From positions 1 to 64,000 of the forward strand of contig CALKOT010000045.1 in NCBI GenBank assembly GCA_938092015.1: a stretch of 64,000 nucleotides of DNA. Reading direction: 5' to 3'. The notes below the pieces were generated by a model that worked only from the letters and a program-made list of their open reading frames with translations, had not been told where the DNA came from and searched no databases. Made by a program: the position numbers and the translations under genes. Source of the stretch: an uncultured Paracoccaceae bacterium (GTDB taxonomy: Bacteria; Pseudomonadota; Alphaproteobacteria; Rhodobacterales; Rhodobacteraceae). Every line of letters begins with the position of its first letter. Positions within the stretch are counted from its first letter, which is position 1. Shown here piece by piece: positions 7,353-15,907 of the stretch.

Positions 7353-8639
7353 ATGGACGTGATGGCGTATATCGAAGCCGCCGGGAATAAGGCGTGGGAG
7401 GTTGACGGGCTGGCCCCCGACGCCCCCCTGCAAGACGTGAAATCCATCGGCATCATCGGCGCAGGCACGATGGGCGGCGGCATCGGCATGAACTTTGCCA
7501 CCGCGGGCATTCCGGTGACGATTGTCGAGACCAATCAGGAAGCGCTGGATCGAGGCCTGAGCGTCGTGCGCGGGCACTACCAGCGCTCAGCCGACAAAGG
7601 CCGCTTCCCGCAGGATGAGGTTGAGGCGCGGATGGCCCGGTTCCACGGCACGACCAATATGGAAGACCTCGGCGAGGTCGACATGGTCATCGAGGCTGTG
7701 TTTGAGAACATGGATCTGAAGCGCGAGATTTTCGGCAAACTCGACAAGATCATGAAGAAGGGTGCGATCCTGGCGACCAACACCTCCGCCCTCGACATCG
7801 ACGAGATCGCCGCGATGACCAGCCGCCCGGAAGACGTGATAGGCACGCATTTCTTCTCACCCGCCAACGTCATGAAGCTGCTCGAAATTGTCCGCGCAGA
7901 GAAGACAGCCGATGACGTCGTGGCCACATGCATGGAGCTTGCGAAAACCATCCGCAAAGTCGGCACGCTGGTAGGCGTCTGCCCCGGCTTTGTCGGCAAC
8001 CGCATCCTGTTTCGCCGGCAGGAGCAGGCGCAGAAGCTGGTCTATCAGGGCGTCATGCCTTGGGATATCGACGCCGCCATCAACAAGTTTGGTTTCAAGA
8101 TGGGGCCGTTCCAGATGTCTGACCTCGCCGGCCTCGACATCGGTTGGTCAAAAGGCGCAACCACGTCGAACCCGATCCGCGATGCGCTGTGCGAGCTCGA
8201 CCGCCGAGGCCAGAAAACGCAGGCGGGCTACTACGACTACGACGCCGCCCGCACGCCGATCCCGTCGGACGTGACAGCTGGCATCATTCGCGACATCACG
8301 GGCGCTGAGCCATCGACCATGTCCGAGCAGGAAATCATTGAGGCCTGCATCTATCCGATGATCAATGAGAGCGTGAAAATCCTTGAGGAAAACAAGGCGC
8401 AGCGCCCCTCTGATATCGACATCGTCTGGCTCAATGGCTATGGCTGGCCCGCCGACAAGGGCGGCCCGATCTGGTATGGCGATATGGTCGGGGCTGAGGC
8501 GGTGCTTAGCGTGATGGAGCGTCTGGGCGCCGACGACGACATGTTCAAACCTGCGCAAACTCTGCGCGACCTCGCTGCATCGGGCGGCAAATTCATCGAC
8601 ATCGACACCGGCGGTCTGAAGACCGACCGGGCGGCTTGA
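7353..8639 (+). CDS. 3-hydroxyacyl-CoA dehydrogenase (FadB dehydrogenase part, no hydratase domain)
   Basis: A 428-residue NAD-dependent dehydrogenase that oxidises 3-hydroxyacyl-CoA to 3-ketoacyl-CoA. The Rossmann motif G-A-G-T-M-G-G-G-I-G is near residue 34. T-N-T-S-A-L and the catalytic G-T-H-F-F-S-P-A-N-V-M follow. The 3HCDH C-terminal domain region G-F-V-G-N-R is next, and then a second C-terminal repeat with L-N-G-Y-G-W-P-A-D-K-G-G-P as in multifunctional FadB. The crotonase domain normally fused at the N-terminus of FadB is absent; it is instead encoded by the separate gene 12 bases downstream. AGGAG precedes the ATG. Third reaction of a beta-oxidation cycle together with its neighbours. 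Confidence 0.93.
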   Translation: MDVMAYIEAAGNKAWEVDGLAPDAPLQDVKSIGIIGAGTMGGGIGMNFATAGIPVTIVETNQEALDRGLSVVRGHYQRSADKGRFPQDEVEARMARFHGTTNMEDLGEVDMVIEAVFENMDLKREIFGKLDKIMKKGAILATNTSALDIDEIAAMTSRPEDVIGTHFFSPANVMKLLEIVRAEKTADDVVATCMELAKTIRKVGTLVGVCPGFVGNRILFRRQEQAQKLVYQGVMPWDIDAAINKFGFKMGPFQMSDLAGLDIGWSKGATTSNPIRDALCELDRRGQKTQAGYYDYDAARTPIPSDVTAGIIRDITGAEPSTMSEQEIIEACIYPMINESVKILEENKAQRPSDIDIVWLNGYGWPADKGGPIWYGDMVGAEAVLSVMERLGADDDMFKPAQTLRDLAASGGKFIDIDTGGLKTDRAA

Positions 8640-8651
8640 AGGAGACCTAAA

Positions 8652-9431
8652 ATGGCTGACTACGAATTCGTAGAAACCGAAGTTGAAGGCAACATTCTGA
8701 AGGTCACGATGAACCGACCGGAGGTCTACAACGCCATCCACATCCACATGCATCAGGAAATGGACAAGGTCTGGAATGACTTCGCCGCCAACCCTGACCT
8801 TTGGGTCGCCGTTCTGACCGGCGCTGGCGAAAAAGCATTCTCTGCCGGCAACGACCTGAAAGCGACGGCACAGGGCATCACGGGCGAAATGCCAGCATCG
8901 GGTTTTGCAGGCCTCGCAAATCGCCTAGACCGCGAAAAGCCAATCGTTGGCGCCGTGAACGGGTTTGCGATGGGCGGCGGCATGGAAACTGCGATTTCCT
9001 GCGACGTGCTGATCGCGGCGGACACCGCGACCTTCGCCCTGCCGGAAGTGAAGGTTGGCTTCTTCGCGGGCGCTGGCGGCGTTCAGAAACTTTCCCGTCA
9101 GATAGGCCGCAAAGCTGCGATCGAGATGATGCTGTCAGGCCGCAAGGTTGGCGCTGCTGAGGCCAAAACCCTCGGCATCATCAACGAAGTCGTTCCTGCC
9201 GCTGATCTGCAGGAAGCTGCGATGAACAAGGCGCATGAGATTGCTGGCAACTCACCTTCATCAGTCAAAGCGACGATGCACATTCTGTCCCAGCTGGATG
9301 AGCTGGAACGGACGCTGGAAGGCCTGCACCTGTCTGGCCCGGAAATGGGCGAGTTACGCAAAACCTACGACTTCTCTGAAGGCGTCAGCGCCTTCGTTGA
9401 AAAGCGCAAACCAGAGTGGAAAAACCGATGA
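8652..9431 (+). CDS. enoyl-CoA hydratase
   Basis: A 259-residue crotonase. K-V-T-M-N-R-P-E-V-Y-N-A marks the N-terminus. A-F-S-A-G-N-D-L-K-A and F-A-M-G-G-G-M-E-T-A form the oxyanion hole and carry the first Glu. A-L-P-E-V-K-V-G-F-F-A-G-A-G-G carries the second. Both catalytic glutamates of true hydratases are therefore present. AAGGAG is well placed before the ATG. The stop overlaps the next start as ATGA, indicating translational coupling with the acyl-CoA dehydrogenase. It supplies the hydration step that the preceding dehydrogenase lacks. Confidence 0.93.
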   Translation: MADYEFVETEVEGNILKVTMNRPEVYNAIHIHMHQEMDKVWNDFAANPDLWVAVLTGAGEKAFSAGNDLKATAQGITGEMPASGFAGLANRLDREKPIVGAVNGFAMGGGMETAISCDVLIAADTATFALPEVKVGFFAGAGGVQKLSRQIGRKAAIEMMLSGRKVGAAEAKTLGIINEVVPAADLQEAAMNKAHEIAGNSPSSVKATMHILSQLDELERTLEGLHLSGPEMGELRKTYDFSEGVSAFVEKRKPEWKNR

Positions 9432-10597
9432 GCCTGGACACCTTCCGCGCTGAAACCCGCGCCTGGCTGGAAGAAAACTGCCCCGCCGAAATGCGGCTGC
9501 CGATTGAGAATGACGAAGCGGAATATACCGGCGGGCGCAAAGCCACGTTCAGTTCAGACGCGCAAAAAGTCTGGTTTGAGCGGATGCGCGACAAGGGCTG
9601 GACAGTGCCGCATTGGCCAACAGAATACGGCGGCGGCGGCCTGGATAAAGCCGAAGCCAAGGTGCTGCGTGAGGAAATGGCGGCGATCAACGCACGGCGT
9701 CCCCTCACCAGCTTTGGCATCGACATGCTTGGCCCAGCTCTGCTGAAGTTCGGCAACGAAAGCCAGAAGAAAGAGCATCTGACAAAGATCACTCAAGGCG
9801 AAATCCGTTGGGCGCAAGGGTATTCTGAGCCGAACGCAGGCTCCGACCTCGCCTCGCTGATGACCAAATGTGAGGATAAAGGCGACCATTACCTGATCAA
9901 CGGCCAGAAAATCTGGACGTCATATGGCGACCTCGGCGACTGGATCTTTGTGCTGGTGCGCACCGATTTCGAAGCCAAGAAACACGAAGGCATCTCCTTC
10001 GTGCTGGTCGACATGGATCAACCAAGCGTCGAAGCGCGGCCCATCAAGCTGATCTCTGGCAAATCGCCGTTCTGCGAGACGTTCTTCACCGATGCGCGCT
10101 GCGAAAAGCATAACCTTGTCGGCGAAATCAACACCGGCTGGACCATCGCGAAATATCTGCTGACGCATGAGCGTGAAATGATCGGCAACCTCGTGCAGGC
10201 ATGGGGTGCGACGCGTCTGACGTCTGAGATTGCCGCGATGCAGCTGGGCCTTGATGACAACGGCATCCTGAACGATCCGATGCTGCGCAAAGATATCGTA
10301 GACCTTGAAGTTGACGCCTTGGCGCTCGGCTCTCTCGTCGACCGCGTCGCTGACATGGCGAAAGCGGGCGAGGGCGTGGGCGCGGAAAGCTCAACCCTCA
10401 AATACGTCGGCACCGAATACAACAAACGCCGCTATGAGGTTCTGATGGACTGCGCAGGTTCGGATGGCCTCGAATGGGGCGCCGATGATGACGTGGCTTC
10501 GAAATGGCTGCGGATGAAAGGCAACTCCATCGAAGGCGGCACCTCAGAAGTGCAGCTGAATATCATCGCCAAACGCGTACTGGGAATGCCCGCATGA
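9428..10597 (+). CDS. acyl-CoA dehydrogenase, catalytic partner of a pair
   Basis: A 389-residue FAD-dependent acyl-CoA dehydrogenase introducing the alpha-beta double bond. The N-terminal helical domain has H-W-P-T-E-Y-G-G-G-G. The middle beta domain has G-Y-S-E-P-N-A-G-S-D-L-A-S-L and N-G-Q-K-I-W-T-S-Y-G. The C-terminal end has S-I-E-G-G-T-S-E-V-Q-L-N-I-I-A, whose first Glu is the likely catalytic base. The next acyl-CoA dehydrogenase starts within its stop codon (ATGA). Such overlapping pairs, one member with and one without the base, are known from steroid side-chain degradation (FadE26/FadE27-type heterotetramers), and this pair fits that pattern. Confidence 0.92.
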   Translation: MSLDTFRAETRAWLEENCPAEMRLPIENDEAEYTGGRKATFSSDAQKVWFERMRDKGWTVPHWPTEYGGGGLDKAEAKVLREEMAAINARRPLTSFGIDMLGPALLKFGNESQKKEHLTKITQGEIRWAQGYSEPNAGSDLASLMTKCEDKGDHYLINGQKIWTSYGDLGDWIFVLVRTDFEAKKHEGISFVLVDMDQPSVEARPIKLISGKSPFCETFFTDARCEKHNLVGEINTGWTIAKYLLTHEREMIGNLVQAWGATRLTSEIAAMQLGLDDNGILNDPMLRKDIVDLEVDALALGSLVDRVADMAKAGEGVGAESSTLKYVGTEYNKRRYEVLMDCAGSDGLEWGADDDVASKWLRMKGNSIEGGTSEVQLNIIAKRVLGMPA

Positions 10598-11733
10598 AAC
10601 TAGTTCTGAGTGATGAGCAGAAGATGCTCAAGGAAATGGCTGAGGGCTATTTGAAGTCTTCAGCGGGCATCGAACAGCTACGCAAACTGCGTGACAGCGG
10701 CGATGCCGACGGGTTCGACCGCGCGACATGGAAAGAGATGGCCGAAATGGGCTGGGCCGGGGTTCTGACTGCCGAAGACCACGGCGGCGTTGGCCTTGGC
10801 TATGTTGAGGCGGGCGTGATAGCGGAGGAGATGGGGCGCAACCTCACCGCCTCCCCTTTCCTCTCAACCGCCGTTTTGGCGGCCACGGCGCTGAACAAGT
10901 TCGGCTCGGACGCGCAGAAAACCGCGTGGCTGGCAAAGATGGCGGCAGGCGACGCGATCATGACTGTGGCGTCTGACGAAGGCCGTAAGCATCAGCCTTT
11001 ATCGATGAAGACGATCGCCGCTCGCAAAGGCAACGGGTTTGTCCTGAACGGCAAGAAAACCTTCGTCGCCGACGCCCATGTCGCCGACGCGATCATCGTT
11101 TCAGCCCGCACATCGGGCGAGGAAGATGACGAGGCGGGCGCGACCCTGTTCCTCGTCCCTCGTGATGCCACTGGCGTCGATGTTGAGCGGATCGACATGG
11201 TCGACAGCCGCAACTCTGGCCGGGTGAACCTCGACAATGTGGAACTCGACGCGGACGCCGTTATCGGAGAGGTTGATGAAGGCGCAGCGGCGCTGAAAAC
11301 GATCCTCCGCGCGGGCCGCGCAGCAGTCGCTGCCGAAATGCTGGGATCAGCGCAGGAAAGCCTGGAACGCTCGCTGGATTACGCGAAAGAGCGTAAGCAG
11401 TTCGGCGCCACCATCGCCAGCTTTCAGGCGCTCCAGCACCGGGCAGCCCACCTTTATTCCGAAATCCAGATGGGCAAATCGCTGGTCCTGAAATCCCTCA
11501 TGGCCCTCGACGAAGACCATGAGGATGCAGAGTTGCTGACCACGGCGGCCAAGGTGAAAATGAGCCAGGTCGCCCAGCTCAGCGCTCAGGAAGGCGTCCA
11601 GTTTCACGGCGGCGTCGGCATGACAGACGCCGTCGATATCGGCCTCTTCATGAAGCGGGTGCGTGTGTCAGAAGCCTTCCTTGGCGATGGCAACTACCAC
11701 GGCGAACAGTTCGCCCGGATGCGGGGCATTTGA
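10594..11733 (+). CDS. acyl-CoA dehydrogenase, probable non-catalytic partner subunit
   Basis: A 379-residue acyl-CoA dehydrogenase homologue encoded immediately after, and coupled to, the catalytic one. The three-domain layout is visible: helical start K-L-V-L-S-D-E-Q-K-M-L, then E-D-H-G-G-V-G-L-G-Y, then the C-terminal helical domain with Y-A-K-E-R-K-Q-F-G-A and Q-F-H-G-G-V-G-M-T. The C-terminus (L-F-M-K-R-V-R-V-S-E-A-F-L-G-D-G) lacks the usual E-G-T/E-G-G loop that carries the catalytic Glu. This is what is expected of the second subunit of an alpha2-beta2 dehydrogenase for bulky substrates. The heteromeric state is an inference. Confidence 0.88.
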   Translation: MKLVLSDEQKMLKEMAEGYLKSSAGIEQLRKLRDSGDADGFDRATWKEMAEMGWAGVLTAEDHGGVGLGYVEAGVIAEEMGRNLTASPFLSTAVLAATALNKFGSDAQKTAWLAKMAAGDAIMTVASDEGRKHQPLSMKTIAARKGNGFVLNGKKTFVADAHVADAIIVSARTSGEEDDEAGATLFLVPRDATGVDVERIDMVDSRNSGRVNLDNVELDADAVIGEVDEGAAALKTILRAGRAAVAAEMLGSAQESLERSLDYAKERKQFGATIASFQALQHRAAHLYSEIQMGKSLVLKSLMALDEDHEDAELLTTAAKVKMSQVAQLSAQEGVQFHGGVGMTDAVDIGLFMKRVRVSEAFLGDGNYHGEQFARMRGI

Positions 11734-12608
11734 TGCGGCAGGCGGCGATCATCGCACTGGCGGTCGCCGCCAGCCTGACCTCCCCCGCTTGCGCGGGTCC
11801 AATCGTCGAGCATGAGGCAGCGAAGCTACCGATCTTCGATGCCCACATCCACTACAAGGAACCGGCGTGGGAAGCATTTCCACCCGAAACCGTCCTTAAG
11901 ATGATGGATCGAAACGGGGTGGCGATGGCGCTGGTGTCCTCCACGCCCGATGACGGCACGATCATGCTTTGGGAACACGCGCCGGATCGTATTGTCCCCG
12001 AACTTCGCCCCTATCTCGGCGACTGGGGATCATCGAACTGGACTGAGTTCGACGGCATGGCCGATTACATCCAAACCCGGCTGGAGCAATACCCGCATCG
12101 GGGCATCGGTGAATTCCATTTTCGCGCGATGGAGACGACGAACAAAGGCCTTCTTAAGCTAATCGCTGGAATGGCGAAAAAGCGGGACATCCCGATCCAC
12201 ATCCATTCGGGCACTGCGCCGGTCGAATATTTCTATGAAATTGACCCTGACCTGACCATCATCTGGGCGCACGCGGGCATGTCAGAGCCGCCTGAAGTGA
12301 TCAGCCCGCTTATGGATAAACACGCCACTCTCTATGCGGATACGTCTTTTCGCGAGTACGACATTCTCAGCCGTACCGGTGGCATGGACAAAGCGTGGGA
12401 GGTGCTGTTGCTGAAGCATTCCGACCGTTTCATGGTCGGCACAGATACATGGGTAAACAGCCAATGGGCCGATTATGACCGGCTGATCGCGTCCAACCGG
12501 GAATGTTTGGCGATGCTGCCAAAAGATGCGGCAGAAGCAATTGCCTATCGCAACGCAGAGCGGCTGTTTGGGATAGATGTTTCAAGCGAACAGTTGGGGC
12601 GGCGGTAG
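11733..12608 (+). CDS. exported amidohydrolase-2 family hydrolase
   Basis: A 291-residue metal-dependent hydrolase of the amidohydrolase-2 group. A signal peptide is evident: M-R-Q-A-A-I-I-A-L-A-V-A-A-S-L followed by a likely cleavage after A-C-A. Mature-domain motifs are F-D-A-H-I-H-Y (metal ligands), I-H-I-H-S-G, W-A-H-A-G-M-S and V-G-T-D-T-W. The ATG overlaps the preceding TGA (TGATG), so it belongs to the operon, yet the product should be periplasmic while the rest of the pathway is cytoplasmic. It may convert the substrate before uptake. Family members include decarboxylases and lactonases; the reaction here is unknown. Confidence 0.82.
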   Translation: MRQAAIIALAVAASLTSPACAGPIVEHEAAKLPIFDAHIHYKEPAWEAFPPETVLKMMDRNGVAMALVSSTPDDGTIMLWEHAPDRIVPELRPYLGDWGSSNWTEFDGMADYIQTRLEQYPHRGIGEFHFRAMETTNKGLLKLIAGMAKKRDIPIHIHSGTAPVEYFYEIDPDLTIIWAHAGMSEPPEVISPLMDKHATLYADTSFREYDILSRTGGMDKAWEVLLLKHSDRFMVGTDTWVNSQWADYDRLIASNRECLAMLPKDAAEAIAYRNAERLFGIDVSSEQLGRR

Positions 12609-12625
12609 GTAGGCTTACCTGATTT
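12607..12625 (+). terminator. weak terminator-like hairpin
   Basis: AGGTA (12607-12611) pairs with TACCT (12616-12620) around a GGCT loop, followed by GATTTTG. It overlaps the amidohydrolase stop codon at the end of the operon. The stem is only five base pairs, so this is a tentative call. Confidence 0.3.
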
Positions 12626-12796
12626 TGCCCCGACCGAACGTCGGAGCGCGCGAACAACACAGCCAAGTAGCGCATAATGCCAGCGCCCTGCCCCCATCAT
12701 CATCGCCTCAATATCGGCCAGATTGATTGACAGACATCTAGCCCTTTGCCCAAACTGGCGTATTCCGGCGGTATTGATGACCACTCTGAGGCGACC

Positions 12797-13911
12797 ATGC
12801 AGATAGCAAATGATTTCACCGCTCTGACCACCAACCTCGTGTGGGAGGACAATCAGGGTAATGTCCGCACTGAAATCACATTTGGCTTCGCAGACGCGCC
12901 TCTTGCGCATCATGTCCCCGAAACAACGCTGCAGATGCGCGACTCAGTCCAGGCACTGAAGCCTGCAGAAATGGCGATCGCACGACAGGCCTTTCAGTCA
13001 TGGGAAGACGCCACGATCATCGACTTCACTGAGGTTAACGTTAATCAGGCCGACATCATCGTCACCGTAACGGATTTCCGGTCCGACACTGACCTCGATG
13101 ACACGCTCGGCTTTGCTTTCCAGCCTGAAGGTGATGAGCTTGACGGCGATATCTTCATCGACATCCCCTTCGCCGACAGCCTGCCGCTTTATATACACGA
13201 GATCGGCCATTCGTTGGGGCTGGATCATACTTTTGATGGCGCCCGCATCTTTGGCGACCTCAGCCTTGATCGGATCGAGAATACGATCATGGACGATGCA
13301 GATTTCGAGGATGCGACCGGGCCAGGCGCGTTCGACATTCTGGCGATCCAGTCGATGTACGCCAATGGCGCGCCAGCGCCAGACCCGAACCCTGATCCAA
13401 CGCCTGATCCTGATCCAAACCCAACTATTCCCACCACCAACGGGCCAGATGTTCTGATTGGCAGCACGGGCGCGGGCGTGATACGATTGATGGCGACGGT
13501 GGACGCGACGAATTGAGCGGCAATCAGGGCCGCGACGTGATTGACGGCGGCGCCGGGCGCGATCTGATCAACGGCAATGGCGGGCGCGACATGCTGGACG
13601 GCAGCGGCGGACGCGATGCGCTGAATGGTGGCGGCGGAGCGGACACTCTGGATGGCGGACGCGGTAAAGACGTGCTGACAGGCGGCAACGGCGCCGATCT
13701 GTTTGTGTTCTCAAATGGCGGTCCTCGCGACACGATCACAGATTTCACCTTCGACATCGATCGGATCGAATTTGTCGGCGCCAACAGCATCGATGATCTG
13801 ATCTTCACCGACATCGCCGCAGGGACTGTCGTCATATTTGGAAACGCCAAAGTGCTGATCGAAGACGTAGATAGTTTTGATCTGATCAGCGACGATTTTC
13901 TGTTCGGATAA
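12797..13911 (+). pseudogene. RTX metalloprotease (serralysin-like), one frameshift
   Basis: The first part (12797-13516) encodes a metalloprotease domain with H-E-I-G-H-S-L-G-L-D-H near residue 133 (zinc ligands) and a downstream T-I-M-D that may be the Met-turn, then a Pro/Asp-rich linker. It stops shortly after the first RTX-like D-V-L-I-G. In the plus-one frame the protein continues at once with G-R-D-T-I-D-G-D-G-G-R-D and about nine calcium-binding glycine/aspartate nonapeptides. It ends in a typical type I secretion tail, D-D-F-L-F-G at 13911. One missing base near 13478 (GGCGTGAT instead of GGCCGTGAT would restore the frame) explains the break. The ATG with GAGG is used; no signal peptide, as expected for type I secretion. 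It is either a real null allele or a sequencing error. Confidence 0.85.
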
Positions 13912-13915
13912 ACTT

Positions 13916-13948
13916 GGCTGTTGCTGGGTGGTAAGCTCAGCAACAGCC
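13916..13948 (+). terminator. hairpin downstream of RTX protease
   Basis: GGCTGTTGCTG (13916-13926) is perfectly complementary to CAGCAACAGCC (13938-13948), an 11-bp stem with an 11-base loop, starting five bases after the RTX gene stop. No T-tract follows. It probably marks the 3' end of the transcript. Confidence 0.55.
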
Positions 13949-14037
13949 GGTCTGAAATGGTCTGAACACCGGTCCAAACAAAGAACGAATTGTGGCGACG
14001 CCCTCGCCACTCGTTATAATTCAATGCCTTAGGGTTG

Positions 14038-14053
14038 CTTTCACATGTGAAAG
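14038..14053. repeat. 16-bp perfect palindrome CTTTCACATGTGAAAG, copy 1
   Basis: CTTTCACATGTGAAAG lies between the convergent RTX protease and GMC oxidoreductase genes. An identical copy is at 18211-18226. The two copies bracket the GMC/COG0523/DUF1826 block. The stem would be short with a tiny loop, so a dimeric DNA-binding protein is more likely than a terminator. Confidence 0.6.
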
Positions 14054-14090
14054 GTTTTCACCTCCTCATTCCACTCAACATACCGATGCT

Positions 14091-15698
14091 TCAAGCCCCT
14101 GCATCATCCAGGATCAGATCAGACGCCTTTTCGCCTATCATAATCGCTGCTGCATTCAGGTTACCTGAAACCATCGAAGGCATGATCGAGCAATCGACCA
14201 CACGAATACCATCCAGCCCATTAACCCGCAGTTTTTCATCGACCACCGCCCCTTCATCCACACCCATCCGGCAGGTCGAAGACGGGTGATAGACGGTTGA
14301 GGCAGTCGCCCGAATGTAATCCAGCAACTCATCATCCGACTGCACATCTGGTCCAGGTTCGATCTCGCGCTTGCGGACCCCGGCCATTGCATCGCCATCC
14401 ATGATGCCGCGCAGCTGGCGAAGCCCATCGATGTTGGCGCGGCGGTCCGTTTCGGTCGCAAGGTAATTGCACCAAATATCCGGTTGATCATGCGGGTCAG
14501 CCGATCGGATATGACAGTGGCCCAGGCTTTCGGGCCTAAGCTGATAGTAGGACGCAGTGAAACCCGGAAAATCATGCAAACGATCGCCCATCTTGTCTGT
14601 TGAGAAGATGATAAACAGGCTTTGAATGTCTGGGGTCAGCAGTTCAGGACGGGTCTTGTAGAAGGCGCCAGCATACCCTGCACTGACCGTAAGCGGGCCT
14701 TTGCGTAGCAGAGCATACTCCAGCCCGATCCCGATGCGCCTGATCAGATTATGGTACTGATCATTCAACGTATTGCGCGTCAGGCTTTCATGCACCGTTC
14801 GCACCTGAAGATGGTCCTGCAGGTTTTCCCCCACCTGCGGTGAGGCATGCACAACATCAATTCCATTGTCCGACAAACGGGCCGGGTCGCCTACGCCCGA
14901 AAGCTCCAACACCTGCGGGGAATTGATCGCCCCTGCGGCAAGCAGAACTTCGCGACCGGCATTGACCGTGCGAAGGTGTCCGTTCTGCTCATACTCCACA
15001 CCAACAGCACGTTTGCCTTCGAACAAAACCCGTGTGATCAGCGCCTTGGTGCGGACCTCAAGGTTTGGGCGGTTTCGGATCGGCTTCAGATAGGACTTTG
15101 CCGCACTCCACCGAACGCCATTCTTATGGGTGGACTGGTAATAGCCAGCCCCTTCCTGTGTCTCACCATTAAAGTCAGGGTTGTTCGCCAACCCCGCCTC
15201 GCGGCACGCCGCGATGTAGGTGTCACACAACGGATGGGATGCAGTCGCGTTTGAAACAGGCTGCGGGCCCGATCCACCGCGCCAATCATCACCGCCGCTT
15301 TCGTTGCTTTCAGATCGCTGGAAGAAAGGCAGAACACCATCGAAGCCCCAATCCTTCAGTCCCATTTGGGCCCAGCGATCATAGTCCTCTGCTTGTCCAC
15401 GCACATAGAGAAGGCCATTGATCGAAGATGATCCGCCCAGAACTTTGCCACGTGGATGATAGATGGAACGGTCGTTCAGGCCCTGTTCTGGCACGCCTTG
15501 ATAACCCCAGTTCACACTTGGGTTTCGGAACAGTTTTCCGTAACCGAGCGGGATATGGATCCATGGATTGCGGTCCTCACCACCAGCTTCAAGCAGCAGC
15601 ACCTTAAAGCGGCCATTCACCGTCAACCGGTTCGCTAGAACGCATCCCGCCGATCCGGCACCTACGATGATGTAGTCGAATGTCTCCGGATCACTCAT
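14091..15698 (-). CDS. GMC-family oxidoreductase (choline dehydrogenase-like)
   Basis: A 535-residue FAD-dependent alcohol dehydrogenase/oxidase of the glucose-methanol-choline family. The dinucleotide-binding motif G-A-G-S-A-G is near residue 13, with L-L-L-E-A-G-G after it. P-R-G-K-V-L-G-G-S-S-S-I-N-G is the GMC signature near residue 84. The C-terminal catalytic region is V-Y-H-P-S-S-T-C-R-M-G and V-S-G-N-L-N-A-A. The ATG giving M-S-D-P-E-T-F has GAAGGG upstream; an earlier start would add 13 residues without family resemblance. It appears to be a single-gene unit. Substrates of the family include choline, polyethylene glycol and long-chain or cyclic alcohols; the sequence does not discriminate. 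Confidence 0.9.
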   Translation of the reverse strand: MSDPETFDYIIVGAGSAGCVLANRLTVNGRFKVLLLEAGGEDRNPWIHIPLGYGKLFRNPSVNWGYQGVPEQGLNDRSIYHPRGKVLGGSSSINGLLYVRGQAEDYDRWAQMGLKDWGFDGVLPFFQRSESNESGGDDWRGGSGPQPVSNATASHPLCDTYIAACREAGLANNPDFNGETQEGAGYYQSTHKNGVRWSAAKSYLKPIRNRPNLEVRTKALITRVLFEGKRAVGVEYEQNGHLRTVNAGREVLLAAGAINSPQVLELSGVGDPARLSDNGIDVVHASPQVGENLQDHLQVRTVHESLTRNTLNDQYHNLIRRIGIGLEYALLRKGPLTVSAGYAGAFYKTRPELLTPDIQSLFIIFSTDKMGDRLHDFPGFTASYYQLRPESLGHCHIRSADPHDQPDIWCNYLATETDRRANIDGLRQLRGIMDGDAMAGVRKREIEPGPDVQSDDELLDYIRATASTVYHPSSTCRMGVDEGAVVDEKLRVNGLDGIRVVDCSIMPSMVSGNLNAAAIMIGEKASDLILDDAGA

Positions 15699-15907
15699 AG
15701 TGGAAGGCCCTTCTGTCTGGCTTTGGTCATTCACCACCTTTACCCAATTGAAGGAAGCGGCACAGGATCCCTTACCTCAAGGAATGACCAGATCGAACGC
15801 GTCGTCAGATTTGAATGCCAGGCCGCGAAAAAATGTCAAAACTGCCAGCTTCAGGGAAAGCATCGCCAAAGATGAAGGTTTTGCAGTCTATTGTCGCAAG
15901 CCGCTCG

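Noticed and set aside
13530-13700. Tandem short repeats resembling a repeat array
   Set aside because: They translate as RTX glycine/aspartate nonapeptides in one frame; they are coding repeats, not CRISPR or satellite DNA.
14038-14053. CTTTCACATGTGAAAG as a rho-independent terminator
   Set aside because: The stem has at most six pairs with a four-base loop and no T-tract; a binding site is more plausible.
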